The notes under the pieces are model-generated. The model was not told the DNA's origin and searched no databases. It saw only the letters and a list, made by a program, of their open reading frames with translations. Made by a program: the position numbers and the translations under genes. Positions 39,517 to 47,243 of a stretch of 64,000 nt of DNA are shown here, one piece after another (position 1 is the first letter of the stretch; each line of letters opens with the position of its first letter). The DNA is from a virus. Where the stretch lies: positions 28,988-92,987 of IMG/VR virus record IMGVR_UViG_3300037258_001195. One strand, written 5' to 3'.

Positions 39517-41007
39517 ATGGCTGGTCTTACAGAAAGCGTCATCGGCGCCAATCTAGAAGAGGAAATCACAGAGGATTTGCGTGTTAGCGGCATATCGCGT
39601 GAACGCTTTAATATAAGTCTTCTAGTTTCCCGACCGACATTTGCTTCCCAAATTATCCCAAAAATTCGCCAGTGGATGATCCTAAAGGGAATTCCAGAAA
39701 ACCGCGCTTGGGACGCCAGCGATTATGTCCTATGCAATGCCTTCTCCGCCGGCGATAGCTACCTGATGAGGATGCTTGAAAGCGACCTCATTAGGAAGCG
39801 AAAAAGAGCCCCGCGTGGTTTCGAGGGAATCGATCTCGACAAGCCAAACCCAATCGACCTCCTGAACAAAAATCTCGACGGCAGCGATCCCGCGCAAGCG
39901 AAAGCTGAAGTTCCCCCAGACAGTCCAAACCCGCTCCCCATCGACCCAAACTCAATCGCACAGGCAGCGGAAAAAGTCCTAAATCGCGCGTTAGAGTCCT
40001 ATCGCCGCGAGGCACAAAGCGCCCTGACCTCCGCTGCAAGCGGAATCCAAGATCGCCTTGGCGCCGCGCTTGACAGGCGTTGGACCGAAGCCCTCGTCAC
40101 ATTTGACGAAAAGACCAAGGACCTAGTCTCTGAGACAAAAACCCTGGTCCTCGAACTTGCGGCGAAACAAATTCCGCATGAAATCAACGTGCGGAAGGAC
40201 AACAAACTAATCACCCGTCTGCCGGCCGAAATTCGTCACGAAAGTTTCTCCCGAATCCTAAAATGGCTCCTAGTCGGCGAAAACGTCTATATCGTTGGCC
40301 CTGCAGGAACCGGAAAGACCCACCTCGCGAAGCAACTCGCAGCGGCTCTTGGCAAGGACCTATTCCTCCCCAGCCAAGCCCTGACGAAATACGACATCTC
40401 AGGCTATAAAGGCCCATCGGGAGAGTATTTTGGAACTTGCGTTCGGGACGCCCTGGAATTCGGCGGCCTGCTATTCGTCGACGAGGGTGATATGTGGGCC
40501 GCTGCCGCGCTCGGCTTCCTAAATGCCCCGCTCGCAAACGGCTGGTGCAGTTTTCCCGACAAAACAATCGCCGTCCACCCAGATTTCCAATGCATAATCG
40601 CGGCGAACACATTTGGACGTGGAGCCACCCAAGAATACATTGGGCGAAATCCCCTCGACGCAGCGAGCATTGACAGATTTGCCTTCGAAATCGTCGAGTA
40701 TGACGAAAACCTGGAAAAACTCCTCTACGGCAACGGTCCTTGGGTTCAGTACTGCCATCGAATTCGGGCTGCCGTCATCGAACTCAAACTTCGCCACATC
40801 ATCTCGATGCGGGCGATCAATCGAGTCCTACAGGGCATTCAGGCCGAACTCTCAGTCGACGAAGTTTGCTTCTCAGCTTTGTGGCGCGGCCTGGACAAAG
40901 ATACCATCACCAAAATCAAATCCATTGCCGGCGAACCCCCGAGGATCTTGCGAGTTGTCGAGGACGACGAGCCGGAAGATGAATTCCTAACTGGAACGGA
41001 CGAGTGA
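39517..41007 (+). CDS. AAA+ ATPase, CobS/MoxR-like
   Basis: A 496-residue ATPase. Residues 1-235 are a helical N-terminal region; Walker A is GPAGTGKT (261-268), Walker B LLFVDEGD (318-325), and AANTFGRGATQEY plus AASIDRF hold sensor and Arg-finger-like positions. The fold order fits AAA_5 (CobS, MoxR, CbbQ), which remodels partner proteins with a VWA-type companion. The gene is followed by a 69-residue protein and a DUF7192-like protein at 41215, a pair often found together in phages (recalled). Its job in infection is not established. Confidence 0.85.
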   Translation: MAGLTESVIGANLEEEITEDLRVSGISRERFNISLLVSRPTFASQIIPKIRQWMILKGIPENRAWDASDYVLCNAFSAGDSYLMRMLESDLIRKRKRAPRGFEGIDLDKPNPIDLLNKNLDGSDPAQAKAEVPPDSPNPLPIDPNSIAQAAEKVLNRALESYRREAQSALTSAASGIQDRLGAALDRRWTEALVTFDEKTKDLVSETKTLVLELAAKQIPHEINVRKDNKLITRLPAEIRHESFSRILKWLLVGENVYIVGPAGTGKTHLAKQLAAALGKDLFLPSQALTKYDISGYKGPSGEYFGTCVRDALEFGGLLFVDEGDMWAAAALGFLNAPLANGWCSFPDKTIAVHPDFQCIIAANTFGRGATQEYIGRNPLDAASIDRFAFEIVEYDENLEKLLYGNGPWVQYCHRIRAAVIELKLRHIISMRAINRVLQGIQAELSVDEVCFSALWRGLDKDTITKIKSIAGEPPRILRVVEDDEPEDEFLTGTDE

Positions 41008-41008
41008 G

Positions 41009-41218
41009 ATGAGTCGGTATTACACCCCTCCTCGTCGACGTCATCCAGTCGATCGCGGAACCGAATTGCATCGTTGGACAATCCAAGTCCTTCACAGCCT
41101 AAATAACAACCGATCCTGGAAACGACATCCAGCCCCATTTGCAAAGCATCGCGCCGGAGAATTGCGCCGCGCGGGTCGACATCTCATTCTCTCAATCAAA
41201 TTGGGAGACTTCAGATGA
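41009..41218 (+). CDS. small basic protein between ATPase and partner
   Basis: A 69-residue, strongly basic protein (MSRYYTPPRRRHPVDRGTEL), starting one base after the ATPase stop (TGAG-ATG) and overlapping the next gene by 4 nt. It likely binds nucleic acid or acts as a connector for the flanking ATPase and DUF7192-like proteins. No family recognised. Confidence 0.6.
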   Translation: MSRYYTPPRRRHPVDRGTELHRWTIQVLHSLNNNRSWKRHPAPFAKHRAGELRRAGRHLILSIKLGDFR

Positions 41219-42357
41219 GACGTTTCGCCAAAACCCGTCCGCCATTCACGTTTCAGAACCCACATCGCCGGCTCAAGAACCTCCTCGGGGAAAGCAACAT
41301 TGGACCGGGTGATCAGCTTTCCGACGAAACCGACGAGCGTCCTTGGGGTGATATTGACGAAAACCAAGAATCCGAAGCCGGCGACGCAAGCAACGAAAGC
41401 GATGAAGCTGACGCCACCGTCCCCGATGATGCGAGCGAAACCTCTGCCGAACTCACAGACACCACGTTGGAGGAATTCGAGTTAGACGAACCTCCAGCCC
41501 ATCTCGCGCGCCTGCCAGGTCTAATTCAAAATGACTCCAACGCAGTTATTCGGGAATTTCATTCTTTCTCCGAATTTGTCGAAACTGCCGCCCGCGATGA
41601 CCTCTATGCGTGGAAATGGGTTAAACTCTCCCACGCCCTAGGCAACGGCGGGGGACACATGGGATCAGGAACAAACTCTTTTGACGAAGCCCTTAAACTT
41701 GCGCGGTTTGGCTGGCCTGAAGGGCGAAAACTAATGTCCGAGAGCCTAGCTCTAATCATCCCCCGTCCAGAACCGTTCCGAAGCCAAATCTACGACGTTG
41801 GTGGCGCATATCCAATAGTCCCGATCGCGATCACCGGCGACCCCGCGTGCATGGTGGATTTCTACAACGCCAACATTGCAACGCAGCCCATCGTGCGAAT
41901 CGATCAAAACATCCGCGCCTCTTGGAACGTCGAGCCGGAAACCATGATGACTCACGGCGCGGCGGTTTTAAGTCTAGTATCCGATCTAGAGGCTCGTGGG
42001 TATTCGGTCGAATTGCGAATTTTCGAGCACAATCATTGCATTGCCAGAGGACCGAACCTAATCTGGTCCGCAATATACAAACGGGCCGGAGAGCTACTGG
42101 ACCTAGATCGCGCCGCTTTCGCCCTGGCGCACCCTGCTGTCCTACGTCGCTTCGGCTTCACAATGCGCGAACAATCTCCGGAGCTTGAGCGAGGATACAG
42201 CGCCGAATATGGGTTTGAGACCAACAAGCCCATCGACCTCAACGTCATAACCATCCCGCCGGTGTCAAAGGGCGAAACTCCCGAACGCGCCCGAGAGATT
42301 GTCCAAAAAGCCGCCGCCGACTTCCTCACCAACTCAAACCTGGAGAACGCAGCATGA
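41215..42357 (+). CDS. DUF7192-like partner of the CobS-like ATPase
   Basis: A 380-residue protein. An acidic N-terminal region (about residues 30-95) is followed by FHSFSEFVETAARDD, the FGWPEGRKLM segment and VGGAYPIVPIAITGDPACMV, which is the pattern of DUF7192 proteins encoded beside AAA ATPases in phages (recalled). The later HGAAVLSLVSDLEARGYSVE looks like the strand-helix repeat of a VWA-type fold. CobS-CobT style complexes need such a VWA partner, so a chelatase-like or remodelling complex is the working model. Confidence 0.65.
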   Translation: MRRFAKTRPPFTFQNPHRRLKNLLGESNIGPGDQLSDETDERPWGDIDENQESEAGDASNESDEADATVPDDASETSAELTDTTLEEFELDEPPAHLARLPGLIQNDSNAVIREFHSFSEFVETAARDDLYAWKWVKLSHALGNGGGHMGSGTNSFDEALKLARFGWPEGRKLMSESLALIIPRPEPFRSQIYDVGGAYPIVPIAITGDPACMVDFYNANIATQPIVRIDQNIRASWNVEPETMMTHGAAVLSLVSDLEARGYSVELRIFEHNHCIARGPNLIWSAIYKRAGELLDLDRAAFALAHPAVLRRFGFTMREQSPELERGYSAEYGFETNKPIDLNVITIPPVSKGETPERAREIVQKAAADFLTNSNLENAA

Positions 42358-42587
42358 CGCGCAGCGAGCTAAATGACAACAAGCGAAAGAAAACCCGCCT
42401 AGTCGACGTCCCAACGAAAGCTGTCGTTGTCGCATTCTCAATACGAGTGCCAACTTCAATGCGCCACGATAAAATCGCCGCCTATATACGAACAGCAGTG
42501 ATGTCGGAAGCTGGAAACTATCCCCCTGGAGAAAACGAATATTACGTCACCATCAACAAAGACAGAATAGAGATATTCATGCCATGA
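42354..42587 (+). CDS. small hypothetical protein
   Basis: A 77-residue protein overlapping both neighbours by 4 nt (ATGA). It is Arg/Lys-rich at first and beta-like later (VVVAFSIRVPTSMRHDKIAA). No motif recognised. Its coupling in a run of small genes supports that it is expressed. Confidence 0.6.
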   Translation: MTRSELNDNKRKKTRLVDVPTKAVVVAFSIRVPTSMRHDKIAAYIRTAVMSEAGNYPPGENEYYVTINKDRIEIFMP

Positions 42588-42766
42588 GCAAGTCAAGACT
42601 AGAATGCCCAAAGTGCTCCTGTCCTCGTGTAGAAGTCCAAGTCATTGCCTGGTGGGCATATACCAATGCGATTTCACAGGGACAAGGAGATGATTATATC
42701 GAAATCAAAGATGACGGATACGCGATCTGTCAGGAATGCAGCCATCAATGGCGAACGCAATCATGA
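42584..42766 (+). CDS. zinc-ribbon protein
   Basis: A 60-residue protein with two CxxC knuckles 44 residues apart, CPKCSC and CQECSH, the classic zinc-ribbon layout. Coupled on both sides by ATGA overlaps. Small zinc ribbons of this kind act in phage transcription control or DNA contacts, but a specific role cannot be given. Confidence 0.7.
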   Translation: MSKSRLECPKCSCPRVEVQVIAWWAYTNAISQGQGDDYIEIKDDGYAICQECSHQWRTQS

Positions 42767-42948
42767 GCGAATCCCCAACTATTTGGCCGCAACTAGCAAT
42801 GGCAGGTTTATGGACATTAAGCCTCGGCATGTCCATAGCTAAGCATGGTCAACCGAGAGACCCTGAAAACGCATGGATAACACTAACTGCAATCATCCTA
42901 TCCGCAACAATCCTATACTTCGGCAACTTCTGGAGCAATATCCTATGA
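42763..42948 (+). CDS. small membrane protein with two spans
   Basis: A 61-residue protein starting at ATG 42763 (ATGA with the previous gene). Hydrophobic segments are WPQLAMAGLWTLSLGMSIA and WITLTAIILSATILYFGNFW, split by a charged loop. Size and layout are like a class II holin, but its place in the early gene arm makes another membrane role as likely. Confidence 0.6.
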   Translation: MSESPTIWPQLAMAGLWTLSLGMSIAKHGQPRDPENAWITLTAIILSATILYFGNFWSNIL

Positions 42949-43358
42949 GCAAAATCCTCGAACTTCCAATCGTCGGAATCTTCCACCATCCGCCCGCAAT
43001 GGTGCTGGTCAAGATCATTCCCCTCAACGCGAACCTTTGGCTTCGGGGCGAGCCGGAAAATCGCTACGACTCCAACGCAATCGCCGTCGACCTCGACATC
43101 GACCTCCTGAACCTGCTCAATCGCCCGGATCGAAAAAACGAATTCCAACATGCCTTCAACTCCTATCGCGAACGTCATCCCGACGGGCCGGATTTCGCCG
43201 ACGTAATGGCTTGCGGTCGATTTCACCTCGGCTACCTAGCAGCCGTGTATGCTAGTCAAATCGTCGCCGATCCTCGCTGGACTGGAAACGTCCCCGGTAT
43301 CCTTCGGTTCGATGCGAAAGCCAAACCCCTAGTTAAGTTCGAGCTAAAAGGGCTCTAG
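42945..43358 (+). CDS. HIRAN-like domain protein
   Basis: A 137-residue protein starting at ATG 42945 (ATGA overlap). It begins ILELPIVGIFHHPPAMVLVK, contains LRGEPENRYDSNAIAVD (the EPxNxYDxNAI signature of HIRAN domains) and a late GRFHLGYLAAVYASQIV. HIRAN domains bind DNA 3' ends at stalled forks or damage. A stand-alone phage HIRAN protein may bind ends of replicating DNA; this is inferred from the family. Confidence 0.75.
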   Translation: MSKILELPIVGIFHHPPAMVLVKIIPLNANLWLRGEPENRYDSNAIAVDLDIDLLNLLNRPDRKNEFQHAFNSYRERHPDGPDFADVMACGRFHLGYLAAVYASQIVADPRWTGNVPGILRFDAKAKPLVKFELKGL

Positions 43359-43361
43359 GCA

Positions 43362-43526
43362 ATGCCAGACTATAAACAGCTCCTAACCGAACTGACAGCA
43401 GCTATAACAGAGGTCATTAATGCCGACGAATTACCAAAGGTAACTATACGTAACATACGATTGTGTGCCATTTTAGCCACAGTTACTACAGTCTTACAAA
43501 AGGAAACTTTATGTAATGAACGATGA
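43362..43526 (+). CDS. 54-residue hypothetical protein
   Basis: ATG at 43362 begins MPDYKQLLTELTAAITEVIN and the frame ends at TGA 43526, overlapping the next gene by 11 nt. It fills a gap of 157 bases that otherwise lacks a gene. Helical, AT-rich. The 4-base gap to the preceding stop supports it. Confidence 0.5.
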   Translation: MPDYKQLLTELTAAITEVINADELPKVTIRNIRLCAILATVTTVLQKETLCNER

Positions 43527-43755
43527 TCTCGAAATTCACCCCGCGCCGCGAAAATACGACGTCCTTTCGATCTTTCGCTTACCGGCCTTCTGGCGGGGCG
43601 CGCAAACAACCCGACGAGAAATGCACGATTTCCGTCCCATGGGTGACTTAGGAATTCTTGAAAAGAAAACCCTCTTAGGTTTCGACCCAGAAACGCTACC
43701 CGAATTCCACCGCTGGCTTGGCCAAAGCACCAGCCCCAAAGGAACACCATCATGA
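43516..43755 (+). CDS. small hypothetical protein
   Basis: A 79-residue protein with Pro/Arg-rich text (LSIFRLPAFWRGAQTTRREM) and no recognised domain. Its start lies in the end of the 54-residue gene, and its stop overlaps the next start as ATGA. Confidence 0.55.
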   Translation: MNDDLEIHPAPRKYDVLSIFRLPAFWRGAQTTRREMHDFRPMGDLGILEKKTLLGFDPETLPEFHRWLGQSTSPKGTPS

Positions 43756-43895
43756 TCGACGATGATCTGGACCTAGAAGAGCAAGTTGAACTAAATCGGC
43801 TCGGCATCGTCATCCTCCGCAGCGCGCAGATTGCGGGTGCAATTGTCCTATTCCTTGCCGCCACGCTGGCGTGGCACCTAAATAGCATCTGGTAG
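43752..43895 (+). CDS. 47-residue single-span membrane protein
   Basis: ATG at 43752 overlaps the previous stop (ATGA). An acidic N-terminus (MIDDDLDLEEQVELNR) is followed by one hydrophobic span (IAGAIVLFLAATLAWHL). A tiny membrane protein that could be a regulator of an envelope complex or a holin partner; no family. Confidence 0.5.
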   Translation: MIDDDLDLEEQVELNRLGIVILRSAQIAGAIVLFLAATLAWHLNSIW

Positions 43896-43908
43896 GGGCG
43901 CAGTCGCA

Positions 43909-44205
43909 ATGACCATACACGAAATCCTAATTGCCGCGAAAGCGCTGATCCCGGACGAGGAACATTGGTGGCGCGGTTCACACATCAGTGGTCCACGTTG
44001 GGACGATTGTTGCTGTCCGGTGATCGCAATGCATGAAGCTAGCGGCGCTGCAACAGACGCGTGGATGCGCGCGTGTGACCTGTTCGATGAGATCATTGGG
44101 GGCCGGGCGGCATCGTGGAATGACGATCCCTCTCGTACCTTTGCCGAAGTTCACGCCGCGTTCGACCGTGCCATCGAGGCAACCCGGCCACGAGCTCAAT
44201 CCTGA
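43909..44205 (+). CDS. DUF6197-like protein
   Basis: A 98-residue protein with CPVIAMHEASGAATDAWMRA, AASWNDDPSRTFAEVHAAFD and a final AI; this layout recalls the DUF6197 family seen in actinobacterial and phage genomes (recalled, moderate). Role unknown. Cys residues at DDCCCP could be functional. Confidence 0.5.
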   Translation: MTIHEILIAAKALIPDEEHWWRGSHISGPRWDDCCCPVIAMHEASGAATDAWMRACDLFDEIIGGRAASWNDDPSRTFAEVHAAFDRAIEATRPRAQS

Positions 44206-44223
44206 CAAAAAGGAACCAAACCA

Positions 44224-44793
44224 ATGACCGAGACCTCTCCAAGTCCTTTCGCCCGCTCTTGCGGCGCCTGTAATGTCTGCTGCACCGCGCTCGGCGTAGA
44301 GGAACTCAAGAAATACCCCGCAACGCGCTGCGACTACTTACGGACTTCCGCAAACCAATCTCATAAATGTTGCGCGATTTACGATACCCGACCAACCGCT
44401 TGCGCGCGATTCCATTGCGCTTGGATCGAAGGACTTGGAAACCCCCTCGTGGGCCGACCCGACCGCAGCGGAATCATGATAGTAGTCTATCCCGGCGAAG
44501 ACAGCCCGGCGCCTTCCGCCGTCGTCACAATCATCGACCCACGCCGTTCCGGTAGCCTTAGCGACCAGAGCAGCCAGCTCTACAGCTTCACAATGCAGTT
44601 GCTGCAATTGGGCTTCATGGACATAAAGATCATCAATCGCGCAATAGGCAGCGTCATTTACATCAAGGATGGTCTCGCCTACACCGGCCACCTAGCCCCA
44701 CAAGAAGGCTACGAAGACCTGAAATTCACAATCCTAGACCCACCAATTGGAAAAATCGAAACCCAAGAGGAACCTTCCAATGTCAACCAGTGA
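44224..44793 (+). CDS. YkgJ-like CxxCxxCC protein, early copy
   Basis: A 189-residue protein whose first 70 residues carry C-G-A-C-N-V-C-C, then a run of Cys in RCDYLRTS, KCCAIYDTRPTACARFHC. This is the YkgJ family pattern, shared with the protein at 17665-18132. After the metal-binding domain comes about 110 residues of alpha-beta sequence with no clear domain. The ribosome site (AAAAGGAACC) is clear. The function of the family is not known. Confidence 0.8.
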   Translation: MTETSPSPFARSCGACNVCCTALGVEELKKYPATRCDYLRTSANQSHKCCAIYDTRPTACARFHCAWIEGLGNPLVGRPDRSGIMIVVYPGEDSPAPSAVVTIIDPRRSGSLSDQSSQLYSFTMQLLQLGFMDIKIINRAIGSVIYIKDGLAYTGHLAPQEGYEDLKFTILDPPIGKIETQEEPSNVNQ

Positions 44794-45091
44794 TCACGTT
44801 CTCGAACTCGTCCAGGCAATGAATCGCGCCAAACAACAGCAGGAAACCGACGAGGACAAAGTCGTCTCGGACAAAATCGCCGGCATCTGCCAAAGATATC
44901 TCGACTTGATAAATTCCGAGCTAACCGACGGCGACGAGATAAATGGAATTGTCCATATCCATATGCTTGCCCTAGCGGTTAGCCTCGTCAAGAAGAAAAT
45001 ACCCTACCAGGGGGCAATCACAATTGGACTAGAAATCGGTTCTACCCTTTTGAATAGAATTGACACCGTTTATAGGGAATGTCAGAAATGA
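44780..45091 (+). CDS. hypothetical protein
   Basis: A 103-residue helical protein starting at ATG 44780 behind GAGGAACC, which overlaps the previous gene by 14 nt. It begins MSTSDHVLELVQAMNRAKQQ. The stop overlaps the next start (ATGA). No family recognised. Confidence 0.55.
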   Translation: MSTSDHVLELVQAMNRAKQQQETDEDKVVSDKIAGICQRYLDLINSELTDGDEINGIVHIHMLALAVSLVKKKIPYQGAITIGLEIGSTLLNRIDTVYRECQK

Positions 45092-45429
45092 CCCACGAAG
45101 AATTCCTCGCCCTTCCAGCAATTAACGAAACCCTGATTCGCCAGTATTTCGACCGAGGCGAAATCGACAACCTAATTCGGGTTATGGACTTCTTGTTTCG
45201 CCAGAAATCGCGAGCGGAGATGCTGGCGCGGGCATATTTGGCCCAGAATGAGGTGCTGCGCCAACGGCTTGAGGTGCTGAGAGCGGGGGCGAGTGAGCCC
45301 AGCCTGCCAGCACCACGCCAACGCACCAGCACCACAGCGGCCCCCACGCGCCAGCCAGCCACCCCCAAACAACCCTCCGCGGCGGCGGCGGCGAAAACCC
45401 CCGACCTCTCCTTAGCACTTGACCTTTAG
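45088..45429 (+). CDS. coiled-coil protein with DLSLALDL C-terminus
   Basis: A 113-residue protein starting at ATG 45088 (ATGA). A helical N-terminal half (RAEMLARAYLAQNEVLRQRL) is followed by an Ala/Pro/Thr/Gln linker of about 40 residues and the C-terminal peptide PDLSLALDL. The layout matches the proteins at 38109 and 47236. The linker is long and low in complexity, so the tail is likely exposed. Confidence 0.7.
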   Translation: MTHEEFLALPAINETLIRQYFDRGEIDNLIRVMDFLFRQKSRAEMLARAYLAQNEVLRQRLEVLRAGASEPSLPAPRQRTSTTAAPTRQPATPKQPSAAAAAKTPDLSLALDL

Positions 45430-45440
45430 GAGAATGTATT

Positions 45441-45629
45441 ATGAAAATAAGTATCGAACTATCAGAAGAAAACATTCGCCAGATATTAGCAGACTATCTA
45501 AATGAAAATTACCACACAAACCTATCAGGAGATTCTATAGTTATAGAAGTCAAATCCAAGCAAAATTATCGTAGCGAATGGGAACGTGCAAGTATTCGAA
45601 TTAAGCAGGAGATTATCCCTCGACAATAA
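45441..45629 (+). CDS. small hypothetical protein, AT-rich
   Basis: A 62-residue charged protein (ADYLNENYHTNLSGDSIVIE) with an AGGAG ribosome site. Its codons are AT-richer than the neighbours. No domain recognised. Confidence 0.55.
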   Translation: MKISIELSEENIRQILADYLNENYHTNLSGDSIVIEVKSKQNYRSEWERASIRIKQEIIPRQ

Positions 45630-45714
45630 TCTATTGTATGCCCAATACACGCTACGGCTTGTATGCCTAACGTATGCCCTTGTATGCCAACCCAAACAAA
45701 GGTAAACTCCTCAA
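45630..45714 (+). repeat. cluster of three TTGTATGCC repeats
   Basis: Exact copies lie at 45634-45642, 45659-45667 and 45680-45688, with a related CGTATGCC between. They fill the 85-base gap before the next gene. The same 9-mer occurs in other intergenic stretches (see findings). Likely operator or promoter element. Confidence 0.7.
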
Positions 45715-46059
45715 ATGCCCGCAACCCCTCCCGACGAAACCGAGATGCGTCTAGTCCGCAGCGCCTACAACACCGCAGGCGGAATCCTGACAATCCCAAT
45801 GGCCGACGGAAGAATCGCAATCTACACCCGGCAGAGTCACTTTCATTCCATTGTCGAAAGCCTCGAAGAGATAGACCTAATCGCTATCAATTCCGAATGC
45901 AAGAGAATCGACCATTGGAACGGAAAAATTCGCTCCGCCGCGCGGTTCTACGGTGAGCCAGACGATAAGAACCTTGCCCGCGACCTTCGACGAGAACGGG
46001 CGCCAGTGAGAACTCGACTAACCCAAGCCGCTATCGACGACCTCGCAATCGATCTCTAA
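45715..46059 (+). CDS. hypothetical protein with DDLAIDL C-terminus
   Basis: A 114-residue alpha-beta protein. The middle contains HFHSIVESLEEIDLIAINSE, and the C-terminal 30 residues are basic (LRRERAPVRTRLTQ) followed by AAIDDLAIDL. It is one of the group sharing this tail. It follows directly on the TTGTATGCC repeats, so it may head a transcript. Confidence 0.65.
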   Translation: MPATPPDETEMRLVRSAYNTAGGILTIPMADGRIAIYTRQSHFHSIVESLEEIDLIAINSECKRIDHWNGKIRSAARFYGEPDDKNLARDLRRERAPVRTRLTQAAIDDLAIDL

Positions 46060-46071
46060 GGAACCCTCTCT

Positions 46072-46365
46072 ATGCCAATCGAAACAATAGAAAAGCCGAT
46101 GACCTTCGACGAATGGGTGATCGCGGAGTCGCGAAAAACCGCATCGGACGTAATTGAGGCCGAGCTCGAAAAGCAAGGTCTCCCACTCCCAAAGGACTCT
46201 GCGCTCGACGCCCACATCGACGCCCTATTGGCGAGCCGGCCCGATATCCTAGACTCAGCACGCGCCCGCGTCGAGGCAAAGAGCGACGCATATTCCGCCG
46301 CCCTTCGAGCAATCGGCATCACGCCAATTTTAATCGAAGCCCTGGACCTAGACATCGATCCATGA
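46072..46365 (+). CDS. hypothetical helical protein
   Basis: A 97-residue protein rich in Ala, Glu and Asp, ending IEALDLDIDP, a variant of the shared tail. The body (SARVEAKSDAYSAALRA split from EKPMTFDEWVIAESRKTASD) looks helical. 12 bases after the previous gene. Function unknown. Confidence 0.6.
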   Translation: MPIETIEKPMTFDEWVIAESRKTASDVIEAELEKQGLPLPKDSALDAHIDALLASRPDILDSARARVEAKSDAYSAALRAIGITPILIEALDLDIDP

Positions 46366-46402
46366 CGCGCCGCGAGAGATGCTGCGAGAAATGGGGACTA
46401 AA

Positions 46403-46654
46403 ATGAGCCTCCAAAGCGATATCGCGATCCAAATCCTCCGCGCTGCGAGCCAGACCCCCCTCGGCGTCCGTGTGAAGATCACGGCGATTTCTCCCGACGT
46501 AATCATGCCGCCTCTCCGCGCCAAGGGACTTCTCTACGCGGCGAAGAAAATCAATTCCGAGTTCGCGAACCTAACTGTCCGATTTGATCCGATCGACCCC
46601 GAAAACTATCTATGGATCCATCCGATGAAACCGGAAGACGAGATCGACCTATGA
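46403..46654 (+). CDS. small alpha-beta hypothetical protein
   Basis: An 83-residue protein from ATG 46403, which has GGGG seven bases upstream; a longer frame starts 24 bases earlier. It ends KPEDEIDL, again an acidic tail with a final Asp-Leu. No domain recognised. Its stop overlaps the next start (ATGA). Confidence 0.55.
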   Translation: MSLQSDIAIQILRAASQTPLGVRVKITAISPDVIMPPLRAKGLLYAAKKINSEFANLTVRFDPIDPENYLWIHPMKPEDEIDL

Positions 46655-47001
46655 CCGAAATCCTCAACGCAAGAATTAAATCCACCACGCTCGGCGTCGA
46701 AGATCATGGAATTATGACCTTCTTCGTATTCATCGAGTGGCCCGGCGCCGGATGCGGACTAGGTGGCTATGCCCTCGACGCACGGGAAAACGGCAAGCCT
46801 TGCGGCGGATCAGGACATGCCTACCAGGCAATTCGCCAAATTCTCGAAACCGTTGGCGTGGATAAATGGGAAAAATTGCCCGGAACTCTAATTCGCATCG
46901 TGCATCCCGGACTGGGACGAGGCCTGACAAAAATCGGCCACATCCTCGACGACAAATGGTTCGACATTGAGGATTGGATGAAACAAGAGGACCATCCCTA
47001 A
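46651..47001 (+). CDS. conserved phage hypothetical protein
   Basis: A 116-residue protein starting ATG 46651 (ATGA). The text STTLGVEDHGIMTFFVFIEW, GLGGYALD and LDDKWFDIEDW is conserved in many phages of alphaproteobacteria (recalled), always near replication genes, but no function is known. Confidence 0.65.
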   Translation: MTEILNARIKSTTLGVEDHGIMTFFVFIEWPGAGCGLGGYALDARENGKPCGGSGHAYQAIRQILETVGVDKWEKLPGTLIRIVHPGLGRGLTKIGHILDDKWFDIEDWMKQEDHP

Positions 47002-47243
47002 TGCCTGCAAAATCCGCTGAACCCCTAGTTCGCCTCTGCGTCAGAATTCGAGAAGCAGACGACAATATCCTCGAAGAAATGTGCGCCCTGCAAAAAGTCG
47101 GGAAGAACCGTCTCATCCGGGAGATGATTCGATCTTACGTCGCCCAATCATCCGCGCTCGTCCGACGCAACATCGACCGCATCGAGCCAATGAAACAAGA
47201 GGACCCCGACACAACACAGGTGCGGGAGACAGAGAATGTCTGA
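47001..47243 (+). CDS. ribbon-helix-helix-like regulator
   Basis: An 80-residue protein from ATG 47001 (TAATG). VRLCVRIREADDNILEEMCA then GKNRLIREMIRSYVAQS is a strand-helix-helix pattern typical of Arc/MetJ-like DNA-binding proteins, with the I-R-E-x-I motif in helix B. It may regulate one of the phage promoters, for instance the TTGTATGCC sites; that pairing is speculation. Confidence 0.6.
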   Translation: MPAKSAEPLVRLCVRIREADDNILEEMCALQKVGKNRLIREMIRSYVAQSSALVRRNIDRIEPMKQEDPDTTQVRETENV

